Positions 10,094 through 20,178 are shown, counted from the first letter of the stretch. The stretch is DNA of 64,000 nucleotides from CAXBBB01 sp963815505 (GCA_963815505.1 CAWFGU010000026.1:62001-126000); one strand, 5' to 3'. The notes: a model not told the origin generated them from the letters alone. Numbers and translations are program-made.

Positions 10094-10912
10094 TCACCCC
10101 TTGACGCTTCCGGCCAAAATGCCGTTGATGAAGAAGCGCTGGGCGACGGCGTAGACCAGAAGGACCGGCACGATCGCGATCACGGCTCCCGCTGCGACGA
10201 ACTTGAAGTTGGACGAGAACGCACCCGTCAGATACGCCAGCGCGACGGGCAGCGTAAACGTCTCTCGGTCTTGCAGGATGACGAGCGGCCACAGGAAGTT
10301 GCTCCACGTGCCGACAAACGTAAACACAGCCAGCGTAGCCATCGCGGGTTTTGAGAGCGGCACGAACACGTTCCACCACACGCGGATCGGCGAGCAGCCG
10401 TCGATCACGGCGGCGTCTTCGAGCGACTTGGGGACGGCGAGGTAGAACTGCCGCATCAGGAAGATGCCGAACGCGTTGACCGAAAACGGCACGATCACGC
10501 CCCACAGCGAGTTGACCAGCCCCATCTTCAGAGCCAGCGTGTAGAGCGGAATCATGATCACCTGCTCGGGCACCATCATCGTGCTCAGAACCGCGACGAA
10601 CACCAGCGACTTGCCCTTGAATTCCATCCGCGCCAAGGGAAACGCCGCCAGCGACGCCAGCAGCACATTGCTCGCCACGACGACGCTCGACACGAACACG
10701 CTGTTCAGGATGTAGCGTCCGAAGTTCGGGTTGACGGCGTTCCACGTGTCGACGAAGTTCTCCCAGTGGAACTCGTCGGGCCACAGCGACGGCGGGAACG
10801 CGAACACGTCCTCGCTCCCCTTGAGCGCTGTCAGGAGCAGCCACAGAAACGGAACGGCCATCAGGCAGCCGACCGTAATCAGGGCGAAGTAGAGCAGGAT
10901 TTTACGAGCCAT
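10094..10912 (-). CDS. Carbohydrate ABC transporter permease, MalG type
   Basis: A 272-residue inner-membrane permease with six hydrophobic segments. The EAA loop that docks the ATPase is at about 165-190 (LEDAAVIDGCSPIRVWW and VPLSKPA). It is the second permease of a sugar importer: its ATG at 10912 follows directly on the TAG of the partner permease (10913-10915), so the two are translationally coupled. No ATPase gene is adjacent; in this family a shared MsmK/UgpC-type ATPase encoded elsewhere commonly serves several importers. The likely binding protein is at 15.8-17.1 kb on the same strand. Confidence 0.9.
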   Translation of the reverse strand: MARKILLYFALITVGCLMAVPFLWLLLTALKGSEDVFAFPPSLWPDEFHWENFVDTWNAVNPNFGRYILNSVFVSSVVVASNVLLASLAAFPLARMEFKGKSLVFVAVLSTMMVPEQVIMIPLYTLALKMGLVNSLWGVIVPFSVNAFGIFLMRQFYLAVPKSLEDAAVIDGCSPIRVWWNVFVPLSKPAMATLAVFTFVGTWSNFLWPLVILQDRETFTLPVALAYLTGAFSSNFKFVAAGAVIAIVPVLLVYAVAQRFFINGILAGSVKG

Positions 10913-11896
10913 CTAATCCTTCTCCCAGTAGCGAATGTTGAGGTAGCTGAACGCCAGCGTCATCACGAACAGCACGACCGAAATCGCACTCGCGTAGCCC
11001 AGCCGAAAGTCGAGGAACGCCGTCTGGTAGATTAGCGGAACGAGCGTTTTCTCGGCCGCGGGAGCGCCCGGAATCATGATGAACAACTCGTCGAACACCT
11101 TCAGAGCGCTGATCGACGAGATGATGGCGACCAGGGCGATCGTCGGCTTCAAAAGCGGCAGCTTGACGTAGAGCAGGCGCTGGATCGGCCCGGCACCGTC
11201 GAGTGCGGCAGCTTCTTCGAGTTCTTCGGGGATCGTCAGCAGTCCGGCGAGGAAGATGATCGCGTAGTAGCCCAGCCCCTTCCAGCCCGTCACGAACATC
11301 ACCGACAGCACGTTGAGCGGGTACGACGTGAGCCAGAAGATCTTGTCGCCGCCCATCAGGGTGACGACGTAGTTGATCAGGCCCACGTCTTCGTTGAGCA
11401 GCCACTGCCAGATGATGCCGACGACGATCATCGGCGTCACGACCGGCAAGAAATACAGCCCGCGAAAGAAGCCCGAGCCTTTGACCTTGGCGTCGAGCAG
11501 AAATGCGACCGACACCGATGCCACGATCAAAAACGGCGTCACGAGCAGGTAGAGCAGGCTGTTGACCATCGCCCAGCCGAACGTGCGGTCGGTCAGCAGG
11601 CGGCCGTAGTTCTCGAATCCGACCCAGACGGCGTCGCGCACGAACGAGTAGTCTTGGAACGACAGCATGAAAATGCGGACGGCCGGATAGAAGATGAACA
11701 CGACCAGGATCGCCAGCGCCGGACCGAGAAACAGCCACGGAATGCCGCCGGTTCGCCACCACGACTTCGAGCGCGGCGGCATGGCCTCGCGCGACGGCTG
11801 GACGCGCGGCGTCAGCGTCGCCTGCGCAGACGGCAGCACTTCGCCTGGAGCAGGGCGCGTGTCAAGCGGATCGGTGGAGGCGTGCTCGGGCGGCAT
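10913..11896 (-). CDS. Carbohydrate ABC transporter permease, MalF type
   Basis: About 327 residues. A short cytoplasmic Pro/Arg-rich N-terminus is followed by six membrane segments and the EAA loop (LEEAAALDGAGPIQRLL, then KLPLLKPT). It forms the heterodimeric channel with the MalG-type permease that follows without a gap. The start is uncertain: ATG 11896 is chosen for spacing, but ATG 11947 (17 residues longer) and ATG 11782 (just before the first membrane segment) are also possible. It lies 98 bases downstream of rimK on the same strand and may be co-transcribed with it. The substrate cannot be read from the sequence; the mannosidase and FAD oxidoreductase nearby hint at a complex sugar. 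Confidence 0.88.
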   Translation of the reverse strand: MPPEHASTDPLDTRPAPGEVLPSAQATLTPRVQPSREAMPPRSKSWWRTGGIPWLFLGPALAILVVFIFYPAVRIFMLSFQDYSFVRDAVWVGFENYGRLLTDRTFGWAMVNSLLYLLVTPFLIVASVSVAFLLDAKVKGSGFFRGLYFLPVVTPMIVVGIIWQWLLNEDVGLINYVVTLMGGDKIFWLTSYPLNVLSVMFVTGWKGLGYYAIIFLAGLLTIPEELEEAAALDGAGPIQRLLYVKLPLLKPTIALVAIISSISALKVFDELFIMIPGAPAAEKTLVPLIYQTAFLDFRLGYASAISVVLFVMTLAFSYLNIRYWEKD

Positions 11897-11994
11897 CGGA
11901 AGCAGTTTGGCGTCGGCTAAGGTACGAGCGCTGCGCCGCGCGATCACGCAGATTTCCCCTGATCACGCCGCCGCTCGCCCGTCTGCTGGCGCAT

Positions 11995-12906
11995 TCAACC
12001 GGCGAACGGTGACTGCCGCGTTTGCTCGCCGCGCTCTTTGTGGCGCGCTTCGAGGTACTGCATGATCGTCGCGGCCACGTCCTTTTCGGTCGCCTTTTCG
12101 ATGCCTTCGAGTCCAGGCGACGAGTTGACTTCGATCACGGCCGGACCGTTCTTGGAGCGCAGTAGGTCGACGCCTGCCACGCCCAGGCCCATCACCTTGG
12201 CGGCTTTGACGGCGGCGGCCCGCTCGGCGGGCGTGATCCGGACCTTGCTGGCCGTGCCGCCCTGGTGCAGGTTGGAGCGAAACTCTCCGGCGGCAGCCTT
12301 GCGGCTCATCGCGCCGACGACCTTATCGCCGACGACGAATGCGCGGATGTCCTCGCCGTCCGCCTCCTTGACGAACTGCTGAACGAGGATGTTGGCATCC
12401 AACTGCCGAAACGCCGAGATGACGCTTTCGGCGGCCTTGTCGGTCTCGGCCAGGACGACGCCTTTGCCCTGCGTGCCTTCGAGCAGTTTGATGATGAGCG
12501 GCGCGCCACCGACGACGCCGAGCAGGCCATCCACGTCCTTGGTCGAGTGCGCGAACCCGGTCGTGGGCAGGCCGACGCCTTTCTGAGCGAGTAGCTGCAT
12601 CGACCGCAACTTGTCGCGCGAGCGCGTAATCGCGATGCTGCTGTTGGCCGAGAGCGTCCCCATCACCTCGAACTGGCGCACGACGGCCGTCCCGTAAAAC
12701 GTGTAACGAGCGCCGATGCGCGGAATCACGGCGTCGAAGTGCAGCGGCTCACCGGCGTACATCACCTTGGGATCGTCCGAGGAGATGTCCATGTAGCAGC
12801 GCAGATAGTCGATCACGCGCACGTCATGTCCCCGCGCTTTGGCAGCTTCGATGAGGCGGCGCGTGGAGTAGAGCGAAGAGTCGCGAGAGAGGATGCCGAT
12901 GTTCAT
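11995..12906 (-). CDS. rimK: ATP-grasp alpha-L-glutamate ligase, RimK family
   Basis: A 303-residue cytoplasmic ATP-grasp ligase. RimK adds glutamates to the C-terminus of ribosomal protein S6 (and can make poly-glutamate). Visible features are the N-terminal MNIGILSRDSSLYSTRRL, the central ATP-grasp signature LLEGTQGKGVVLAE, and the metal-binding VIEVNSSPGLEGIE near the C-terminus. Length is normal for the family. Immediately upstream on the same strand lies a retropepsin-like RimB-type protease, the usual partner that trims the glutamate tails. No Shine-Dalgarno site is present; an AT-rich TATTACTTACC stretch about 40 bases upstream may be the promoter. Confidence 0.93.
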   Translation of the reverse strand: MNIGILSRDSSLYSTRRLIEAAKARGHDVRVIDYLRCYMDISSDDPKVMYAGEPLHFDAVIPRIGARYTFYGTAVVRQFEVMGTLSANSSIAITRSRDKLRSMQLLAQKGVGLPTTGFAHSTKDVDGLLGVVGGAPLIIKLLEGTQGKGVVLAETDKAAESVISAFRQLDANILVQQFVKEADGEDIRAFVVGDKVVGAMSRKAAAGEFRSNLHQGGTASKVRITPAERAAAVKAAKVMGLGVAGVDLLRSKNGPAVIEVNSSPGLEGIEKATEKDVAATIMQYLEARHKERGEQTRQSPFAG

Positions 12907-12976
12907 GAGTGCAGATTTGGACGCGTAGCGCGCAGAGAAGAAAGGACGCAGGTAAGTAATAGGGAGACGGCAGCCG

Positions 12977-13456
12977 TCAGGAGCGCAAGGGCTTTCCGCC
13001 CAGAAAAGAAGCCCCGCTGTCGACCAGGAACCGGCCTGCCAGCGAACGGCGCCCGACCAGCATCCGGTAGCGCATTCCGGCGCGCGCCGTCAGCGTGAAC
13101 TCGGTCACGAACGCGCGCCCCGCGATGACCAGCCTCGTCTGGATGACGGGGCGCTCTTCGGACTCGCCGTTGCTGCTCGTCACCTTGCGGATGTCGTGCA
13201 AGCGCGCGACGCGCGGTTTGGTGCTACGCGTGCTGCCGGGGCGGATCTGCAGCTTGAAGCGCACCCACTGCTCATCATCTTTCTTGAAGCGCTCGATGTC
13301 GACTGCGTGGAGCGACGACGTGAACGCGCCGCTGTCGATCTTGGCTTTGAGCGCGCCGACGCGCAGCCCGGGTAGAGCGACCCACTCGCGCCAACCGATG
13401 GGCGTCATAGGTTCGGTGGGTTCGGCGAGATCGGAGGAGGCAGGTGGCTCGGTCAT
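12977..13456 (-). CDS. RimB-like retropepsin-fold protease
   Basis: A 159-residue protein of the family often annotated as ATP-dependent zinc protease (DUF785). The catalytic aspartate motif KIDSGAFTSSLHA is at residues 39-51, followed by conserved RVARL and YRMLVGRRSL strands as in aspartic proteases. In Pseudomonas the homologue RimB removes the glutamates that RimK adds to S6. The gene lies 70 bases upstream of rimK on the same strand, supporting an antagonistic ligase-protease pair. The first 17 residues are acidic and unconserved; ATG 13408 is an alternative start. It is divergent from the flavoprotein gene. Confidence 0.85.
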   Translation of the reverse strand: MTEPPASSDLAEPTEPMTPIGWREWVALPGLRVGALKAKIDSGAFTSSLHAVDIERFKKDDEQWVRFKLQIRPGSTRSTKPRVARLHDIRKVTSSNGESEERPVIQTRLVIAGRAFVTEFTLTARAGMRYRMLVGRRSLAGRFLVDSGASFLGGKPLRS

Positions 13457-13526
13457 AGTCTTTCAATCTACTACATCCGGCTCGCCCCGACTGCGAACCC
13501 CGGACCACTATTCGCTTTCCAGTCCG

Positions 13527-14751
13527 ATGACCGATCCAACCGATGCTTCGCCCCTTCCCCTCGTCGTCGTCGGCGCCGGAGCTGCTGGACTGATGGCTGC
13601 AGGCTTCGCCGCCGAGCGCGGGCGTGACGTGATCGTGATCGAGAGCACGCGGCAGGGCGGCAAGAAAATCGTCATCAGCGGCGGTGGGCGATGCAACGTG
13701 CTGCCGTCCGAGCCTGACTTCTCGCGCTTCGTCACCCACGGATCGCCCAACACGTTGCGCAGGGTGCTTCTGAGCTGGCCCGCGCCCGAGCAGCGCGCTT
13801 TCTTCGAACAGACGCTGGGCGTTCCGCTCGCCCTCGAAGACGAGACCGGCAAGCTGTTTCCCGTCAGCAACCGAGCGACCGACGTGCGCGACGCACTCCT
13901 CGCGTTTGCTCGCCGCCACGGCGCCCGCTTCCGGATGAACACGCGCGTCACCGACCTGCTCCCCGCCAGCGACGGCTCGTGGCACGTCGAAACGGACGAA
14001 GGCCAGATCGTCAACGCCTCATCGGTCGTCCTGGCGACCGGCGGACTGAGCGTTCCCAAGACCGGAAGCGACGGATTCGGCCTGCGAATCGCCGAGCGGC
14101 TGGGGCACACCATCCGCCCGACCTACGCCGCCCTGACGCCTCTGCTCGACGCGGGCGGACGCCACGCGGACCTATTCGGGCCTGTCGCTGACGGCCCGGC
14201 TCCGCGCAACCGGCAAGCGCGCGCACAACACGTCGCGCGGCGGTTTCCTGTTCACCCACCGCGGCTACTCTGGCCCTGCCGTCCTCGACGTGTCGCACCA
14301 CGCCGTCCAGCGCCCCGGAGCGCGGATCGAAGCCGCATGGTCCGACCTGGACGCGTCCGACTGGGAAATCGCATTCACCGAGGGACGCGCTCGTCACGCC
14401 CTGACGCTGGTCCGCGAGCACCTGCCGACGCGCCTGGCCGACGCTCTTGTCGCCGAGGCAGGCGTGCCTTCGGACCGCCGATGCGCCGAGTTGCGCAAGC
14501 ACGAGCGCCGCGCGCTGATCGACGCGCTGACCGCCTACGCGCTGCCGCATACGGGAGACGAGGGATACAAAAAGGCCGAGGTGATGGGAGGCGGCGTCGC
14601 GCTCGGCCAAGTCAACGCGCGGAGCATGCAGAGCCGTCTCCATCCGGGCCTCTACTTCTGCGGCGAAGTGCTCGACGCGTGGGGTCCCATCGGCGGCTAC
14701 AACTTCTTCTGGGCCTGGACGACGGGCCGGCTGGCGGGTCTGGCCGCGTGA
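13527..14751 (+). CDS. HI0933-family flavoprotein (NAD(P)/FAD oxidoreductase), one frameshift
   Basis: The ATG at 13527 opens with a Rossmann FAD motif (VVVGAGAAGLMAAGFAAERG), then GGKKIVISGGGRCNV, the HI0933 signature. The frame carries good similarity to about 14175 (LLDAGGRHADLF), then continues one frame over from about 14170 (SGLSLTARLRATGKRAHNT) to KKAEVMGGGVALGQV and FCGEVLDAWGPIGGYNF, ending at 14751. This is a single-base shift between about 14165 and 14185. When joined, the protein is about 408 residues, normal for the family. Function in the cell is poorly defined; members are soluble flavoproteins. Confidence 0.88.
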
Positions 14752-14848
14752 GGCACCTTGCCTCTTCACGAGCGTGCCAAATGACTGCAACGCCACCACG
14801 GACCAGCGGATTTCCCATTAGTTTGCCTGCACCAGTCGTACTACGCTC

Positions 14849-15595
14849 ATGCCCCTTACCACCATCGCACAGATCGAACCCAGCCGCGTCCTCATCGTGG
14901 ACGACGACCCGCTCGTCGCCGAATCGCTCGGCATGTTCTTCGAGGTCGAGGAGTGGGAGATCGACCGCGCCGGCACCGTCGCCGAGACGCGCGCAACGTT
15001 GGCCAACAATCCCGGCCGCTACGACCTGATTCTGCTCGACGTGCGCCTGCCCGACGGCAATGGACTCGATTTCCTGGAGGAGGCCGAGGGCACGACCGTC
15101 GCTCCTGTCATCGTGATCTCGACCCATGCCGACGATACGAGCCGTCTTCGCGCGCTGGGCCTGGGTGCCGAGGACTTTTTGAGCAAACCCGTCCAGCCCG
15201 ACGAACTGCTGGCGCTGATGAAGCGCCTCCCCGTCGCCGACGAAGTGCCCGCCATCGCCTCGCCCGAACTGCGCCGCATCGGCAGCGCAGAGATCGACTT
15301 CGAAGCCGGGTTCATCCAGCGCGACGCCAACGAGAGGCACAAACTGACCGACTTCCAGCGTGCCCTACTCCGCGTGCTCGTCACCCATCAAGGCAGCGCC
15401 GTTTCGCGAAAGCGCCTGATCCGCGAAGCGCTCAACCTGGAGAGCCGCGCCTACCTCGTCGACCTGACGCTTCAGAGCCTGATCGGCGTGCTCGACGAGC
15501 AGATCGACGCCCTCCGCGAATACATCGAGCCGGACCCCGAACGCCCCACGTTCATCCGCCGCGTGTTCGGTCAGGGCTACCGGCTACAGGGGTAA
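14849..15595 (+). CDS. OmpR-family response regulator
   Basis: A 248-residue two-component regulator. The receiver domain (12-125) has the acidic pocket D18-D20, phosphoacceptor D64 in LLDVRLPDG and the conserved Lys113 in LSKP. The C-terminal winged helix (about 150-248) has an atypically long recognition region ending in FIRRVFGQGYRLQG, typical of OmpR/PhoB proteins. No kinase is adjacent, so the partner is unknown. A TAGTTTG element (14819-14825) lies 23 bases before the ATG, and a nested hairpin follows the stop. Confidence 0.9.
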   Translation: MPLTTIAQIEPSRVLIVDDDPLVAESLGMFFEVEEWEIDRAGTVAETRATLANNPGRYDLILLDVRLPDGNGLDFLEEAEGTTVAPVIVISTHADDTSRLRALGLGAEDFLSKPVQPDELLALMKRLPVADEVPAIASPELRRIGSAEIDFEAGFIQRDANERHKLTDFQRALLRVLVTHQGSAVSRKRLIREALNLESRAYLVDLTLQSLIGVLDEQIDALREYIEPDPERPTFIRRVFGQGYRLQG

Positions 15596-15601
15596 CGTCG
15601 G

Positions 15602-15643
15602 CTGGGTGGTCTTCGCCCGTTTGGCCTTTTGCCAAACACCCAG
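15602..15643 (+). terminator. Nested hairpin after the response regulator
   Basis: Outer arms CTGGGTG (15602-15608) and CACCCAG (15637-15643) enclose a second perfect hairpin, GTTTGGC (15619-15625) and GCCAAAC (15631-15637), with a CTTTT loop. The two share base 15637, so they are alternative or stacked structures. No T-run follows, so termination is likely but not certain. Confidence 0.5.
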
Positions 15644-15797
15644 GTAGATCAAGCGACGCTCTCATCTCCATGATACCGGGACTTAGAGGCAGTCAGTGGA
15701 TTGCTGCCACGCAGCAGGAACGACGACCGGAGAGTAAAGAATCATACGGAGAAGTACGAGGTGCGACCGTCCTCTTTCTCTGTCGCGAAGGGGAGAG

Positions 15798-17067
15798 TTA
15801 CCGCGAGTCGTACCGCGTGCTCTCTTCCAAAATCTTGTCCCAATCCTCCTGGGCCTCGGCCATCGCGTCGTCGAGCGAGCGGTCGTCTTTGAACGTGCGG
15901 AGCAGGCTGGACTTGAAGGCTTCTTGCAAGCGGTTGTAGTTGGGCAGCGACGGCTTGAGCACGCGCGAGCCAATCAGCTGACCCGCCGCGATGCCCCTCG
16001 CCCGACCGATCAGCGTGCTATCGTCGGCCGTGAAGTAGGGATCGCTCAGCGTCGCGGTGACCGAGGGAAAGACGGGGACGATGCGGCTGAACGCGAGCTG
16101 GTTGGGGCCGTTGGTGACGAACGCGGCCCAGTCGGCGGCGGCCTGCGGGTTGGCGCTGCGGTTGGCGACGGCGAGGCTCATCACGGCCAAGTTGCGACTC
16201 CCCTCGGATCCGACGATGGCGGGCGCTACGTCGGTGTCGGCGAACAGCGTCGGCGCGTTTTCCTCGACGATGCGCAAGAACTGCGGGCCGCCGGTGAAGA
16301 GCACGATCGTGCCGCTTAGGTAGAGCTGAAGCGCGGCGGACTGGGGCTGGGCGATGCTCTCGCGCGGCATCGTGCCCGAGCGGAACGCGTCGCGCCACGC
16401 GCCCAAGCACCTCGCGCCCCCGAGGCGTGTTGAACGCGGCGCGCGTCTGGTCCTCGTTTACGACCGGCACGCCCTCGGCCTCCAACACTTCGAGCAGGTT
16501 GGACTCGACGATCAGGTTGGTAAAAAAGGCATAGTCGCCCGTGCGCGAGTGGAAGGCGTGAGCGAAGTCGAGCAGCTCGTCGTAGGTCTGCGGAGCTTGG
16601 TCGAATCCGGCAGCCTCGAGCCGCGCGCGGTCGTAGATCGCGATTTGGGTCGACAGGTACCAGGGAACGGCGTAGGTCGATCCGTCCATCATCAGCGGGT
16701 CGAGAGCGGCGGGCAGGTACGACGCGCGCGTTTGGTCCGAGAGCAGCGTGTCGAGCGGGGCGAGGGCGCCCAGTTCGGCGTATTTACGGATGAAGTCGGC
16801 GGGCAGGTTGACCACGTCCGGCGACTGTCCGGCGGCGATGGCGTTGAGGTATTTGCGCGTGATGCCGTCGTAGGGCACGTCGACCCAGCGGATCGTGATG
16901 CCGGGGTTTTGGCCTTCGAACTCGGCGATCATTCCCTCGATGTACTCGTCGAACGTGGGCGAGAGCTGGAGCGTCCAAAACTCGACGACGTTGGGATCGC
17001 GGTCGGGAACGCCGCACCCGGCGATGGGAAGGGCGAGGAGGGCGAAAAGGGCGAGCAGTCGGCGCAT
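15798..17067 (-). CDS. Sugar ABC transporter substrate-binding lipoprotein, one frameshift
   Basis: The ATG at 17067 starts a lipoprotein signal (MRRLLALFALLALPIAGC, lipobox IAGC), so the mature protein is anchored by Cys18 in the periplasm. The body is an extracellular solute-binding protein, family 1: VEFWTLQLSPTFDEYIEGM, PDVVNLPADF, YAVPWYLST. The frame changes near 16395-16410 (after FNTPRGREVLG), and the other frame carries ALQLYLSGTIVLFTGGP to the end at 15798. Joined length is about 420 residues, normal for the family. Only 4 bases separate its start from the stop of the FAD oxidoreductase, so the two are one transcript. It probably serves the permeases at 10.1-11.9 kb. Confidence 0.85.
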
Positions 17068-17071
17068 CGGG

Positions 17072-18632
17072 TCAGACGGTGTCGGTGGGCGCGAGCGGAT
17101 CGCTGAGGATGGGCCGGGCGTCATCGGCCTGATTGGGCGCGGTGCCTTGGGCCGGAGCGGTCGTGGGCGCGGGTACGTCAACCTGAATCGACTCGAGGCG
17201 GAAGCGATGCGTGTCGGCCTGGTGGCCTTCGAACTCGAGCCGCGCGCCGTGCGCCAGCAGGTGCTTGCGCAGTGCGACGCCGTCGACGTGGCGCGGCTCA
17301 ATGCCCTGACGCAGGCTGATCGCCATCGCCCGGCCCGCCGCCTCGCCCATCGCGCGGCAGTTGCTCTGGATGCGGACGGCGCCCTGGGCCTCGAAATCGG
17401 CCGAGAGCGAGCGGCCAACGACGAGCAGCCCGTCGACTTGAACCGGCACCAGGCTGCGGTACGGGAATCTCGTGGTATTCGCCCTTGGGAAGCTCCATCA
17501 GGCGGCTGTCCTCTTCCTTGCGGCGGTGCAGGTCGATGGGGTAGCAGTTGCGCGCGATGGCGTCGTCGAACTTGCGCGCCTTCCAAAAATCGTCGGCCGT
17601 GAGCGTGTATTCGCCGACGATGCGCCGCGTCTCGCGCACGCCCACCATCGGAGCCGTCATCGACACGAACGCGCGGTCGCAGCCGGGCACGTAGCGCTTG
17701 AAAAAGGCGAGGTAGCGCGCCACCATCGCCCGGCCCGTCACGACGGCGTGCGAGAGGTGGAACGGATCCGTCCCGTCGATCAGGTCGCGGATGCGCGGGT
17801 TATTGAACGCGACCTCGCCGGGACGTCCGTTCATCGAGAAGAGTTGGACGTAGTTGAGGTCTTCCTTTTCCGAGAACACCGTCGGCCAGCGCCTGCTGAA
17901 ACAGCGGTTCGAGCGGCCACTCCTTACCCTCGACCATCGCCGAGGTGACCAGGTCCTACGTCGCCTGCGCGATTGGCCGGGGTGTAGCCGGTACGCCCGG
18001 TGTCTTGCAGGAATGCAGTGAGCGTGTCGAGGTCGAGTCCGCCGAGCATGAAGCGAAACGCCAGCGGCTGGTGCTCGCCCTCGATCGTCGCCGCTGCGCA
18101 TCGGCACGCCTGCGCGCGTGGCCACGTCGGCGTCGCCGGTCGCGTCGATGGTGCGGGCCGCGCGGATGGCGACGAGTCCGGCTTTGTTGTGGAAGATGCC
18201 GCCTCGGACGGACTGGCTTCCTCGACGATCGGTTCGACGAAGTGGGTGAAGTACAGGCGCTCGACGCCCGCCTCGGTCGCGACCGCTTCGAGCGTCGTTT
18301 TGAGCGCTTCGGGGTCGAACCAGCCTTCGTTACCGTCCGAGAAGCGCCCGCTCGTGCCGTCGCGCATCATGCGCAGGTTGATCTCGGCGTCGATGCCGCC
18401 GTTGAGCGGGACGCCTTCGATCTGGTTGGGCATCATCGGCGTGACCGTCGCGCCGGTCTGCGTGCCGCCCAGAAAGCCCAGCGCCTCGACGACCAGTCGT
18501 CCGCATGCCCTCGCGCGCGGCAGCGATGGCCGCGATAGCTCCTGCCGTGCCCGCCGCCGACGACGAGCACGTCGACTTCGTGACGACGGGAACGTCGTGG
18601 GCGAAGGAGATCGTGGCGGGAAGCGATTTCAA
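17072..18632 (-). pseudogene. FAD-dependent oxidoreductase, multiply frameshifted
   Basis: Segments in different frames add up to one protein of the FAD_oxidored type (PF12831). An N-terminal dinucleotide site reads TAGAIAAIAAAREGM (about 18500-18560). Next come TPMMPNQIEGVPLNGGIDAE (18380-18440), a middle section with FRFMLGGLDLDTL (about 18030), then NYVQLFSMNGRPGEVAFNN (about 17830). The C-terminal FAD clamp is VVGRSLSADFEAQGAVR with CRAMGEAAG (17330-17440). At least five frame changes are needed, more than in any other gene here. It may be a true pseudogene or a poorly resolved stretch. It is coupled to the sugar-binding lipoprotein, which suggests oxidation of an imported sugar or cyclitol. 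Confidence 0.75.
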
Positions 18633-18753
18633 GTGATCGGATGGTGGTGGAGAGCGCGGTAAGTTACTGCCTGCCGGTCTCTCGCCCGCGCAAACCTGCG
18701 GCTCTCGAACCCGGCCAGCTTTCTACTTCCGATCTGCTCGCTGCCCTCTTCTG

Positions 18754-19650
18754 ATGGACGTTTTCGCCGAACCGTTTCGCGCTTCCGCTCCCTTCGACCT
18801 GCCGTTTCTGCGCTGGCTGCCGCGCGGCTACGCCGACGATCCGGCGCGCCGCTGGCCTCTGGTCGTCGCGCTGCACGGAGCCGGAGAACGAGGCACCGAT
18901 CTGTCCGCCGTCACGCGACATGGGCTGACGCGCCGGCTGAGCGAGGGGTTGGAGCTGCCCGCCGTCGTCGTCGCGCCGCAGTGCCCGCCGGGCCTGTGGT
19001 GGGACGTGGAACCCGTCGCCGCGCTGGTGCGCCACGCCACCGGCACGTTCCGCGTCGACCCGGACCGCGTCGTGTGCACGGGGCATTCGATGGGCGGATT
19101 CGGCACGTGGCACGTCGGCACGCGCTACCCTGACCTGTTCGCGGGCCTGATGCCGGTCTGCGGCGGCGGACTGGCGTGGCTGGCCCCTCAGATCGCCGAC
19201 GCGAGCGTGCCGGTCTGGGCGTGGCACGGCTTGCTGGACGAGGTCGTAGCGCCCTACCACAGCCGCGAGATGACCGCTGCCGTCCGCGCCGCAGGAGGCG
19301 ACGCGCGCCTGACCGAATTGCCCAATGTGGCCCACCACGCGTGGGACCCGGCCTACGACGATGCCGAAGCGCTGGCGTGGCTGACGAGCCAGAGGCGCGG
19401 AGAGCTAGATCTGGACAATCGCGTCCGAACCCCGGTCGCGAACCGGCGTGAGAGCGCCTTCTCAACTCGAACTCTATCCAGATGGAAGCCACACTCAACC
19501 GTCCTGTCGCCGCACTTTCGGTCGGCGAGCGCGCCACGTTCATCATGCGCACGTACGCGCACCTCGTCGGCGCCATCGTCGCGTTCGTCGGCATCGAAGT
19601 GTTCCTGTTCACGTCCGGCCTGGCCGCTCCGATGGCCCAAGCGATGCTGA
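18754..19650 (+). CDS. Alpha/beta hydrolase (esterase / prolyl oligopeptidase-like)
   Basis: The first ~215 residues form a complete small alpha/beta hydrolase. The oxyanion segment is VALHGAGERG, the nucleophile elbow GHSMGGFGTW (Ser near 112), the acid is in WHGLLDEVV and the histidine in NVAHHAWDP. It resembles the phospholipase/carboxylesterase and dienelactone-type group; no signal peptide is seen. The domain should end near 19395, but the frame runs on to 19650, overlapping the first 169 bases of the BI-1 gene with low-complexity Arg/Ser-rich sequence. A TAG in another frame at 19406-19408 suggests the natural end was lost to a one-base shift. Substrate unknown. Confidence 0.75.
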   Translation: MDVFAEPFRASAPFDLPFLRWLPRGYADDPARRWPLVVALHGAGERGTDLSAVTRHGLTRRLSEGLELPAVVVAPQCPPGLWWDVEPVAALVRHATGTFRVDPDRVVCTGHSMGGFGTWHVGTRYPDLFAGLMPVCGGGLAWLAPQIADASVPVWAWHGLLDEVVAPYHSREMTAAVRAAGGDARLTELPNVAHHAWDPAYDDAEALAWLTSQRRGELDLDNRVRTPVANRRESAFSTRTLSRWKPHSTVLSPHFRSASAPRSSCARTRTSSAPSSRSSASKCSCSRPAWPLRWPKRC

Positions 19651-20170
19651 GCGTCAACTGGCTGCTCGTGCTGGGCGGATTCGTGGTGGTGAGCTGGCTG
19701 GCGAGCCGGGCGGCAAGCTCGTCGATCTCGCGGCCGGTGCAGTACCTCGCGCTGGGCGGATTTCGTCCTTGGCCCAAGCGATCATTTTCGTGCCGCTGCT
19801 CTTCATTGCCAACAGTTACGCGCCGGGCGCCATCGAGAGCGCCGCCGTTGTCACGCTCATCGGGTTCGCTGCGCTGACGGGCATCGTGTTCACGACGCGC
19901 AAGGACTTTTCGTTCATGGGCGGAATGCTGCGCTGGGGATTCGTGATCGCCCTCGTCGCCATCGTGGCGGGCGTGCTGTTCGGGTTTCAGCTGGGCACGT
20001 GGTTCTCGGTCGCGATGGTGGCTCTGGCGGGCGGCGCAATCCTCTACGACACGTCGAACATCCTGCATCACTATCCCGAAGACCGCTACGTCGCCGCCGC
20101 GCTCCAGCTGTTCGCCTCGGTCGCGCTGCTGTTCTGGTACGTCTTGTCGATCTTCACCTCGCGCAGGTAG
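19482..20170 (+). CDS. BI-1/YccA-family membrane protein, one frameshift
   Basis: The ATG at 19482 begins an inner-membrane protein of the Bax inhibitor-1 family, with about seven membrane segments. The first part (19482 to about 19760) contains RATFIMRTYAHLVGAI and WLLVLGGFVVVSWLASRA. The second part, in another frame, runs from about 19765 to 20170 with SSLAQAIIFVPLLF, DTSNILHH and YVLSIF. The BI-1 C-terminal motif region around LYDTSNILHHYPEDRYVAAA is intact. A one-base shift near 19757-19772 joins the two into about 229 residues, the usual size. Bacterial members are proposed pH-sensitive calcium leak channels or FtsH-associated proteins. Confidence 0.88.
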
Positions 20171-20178
20171 GCGAACTC

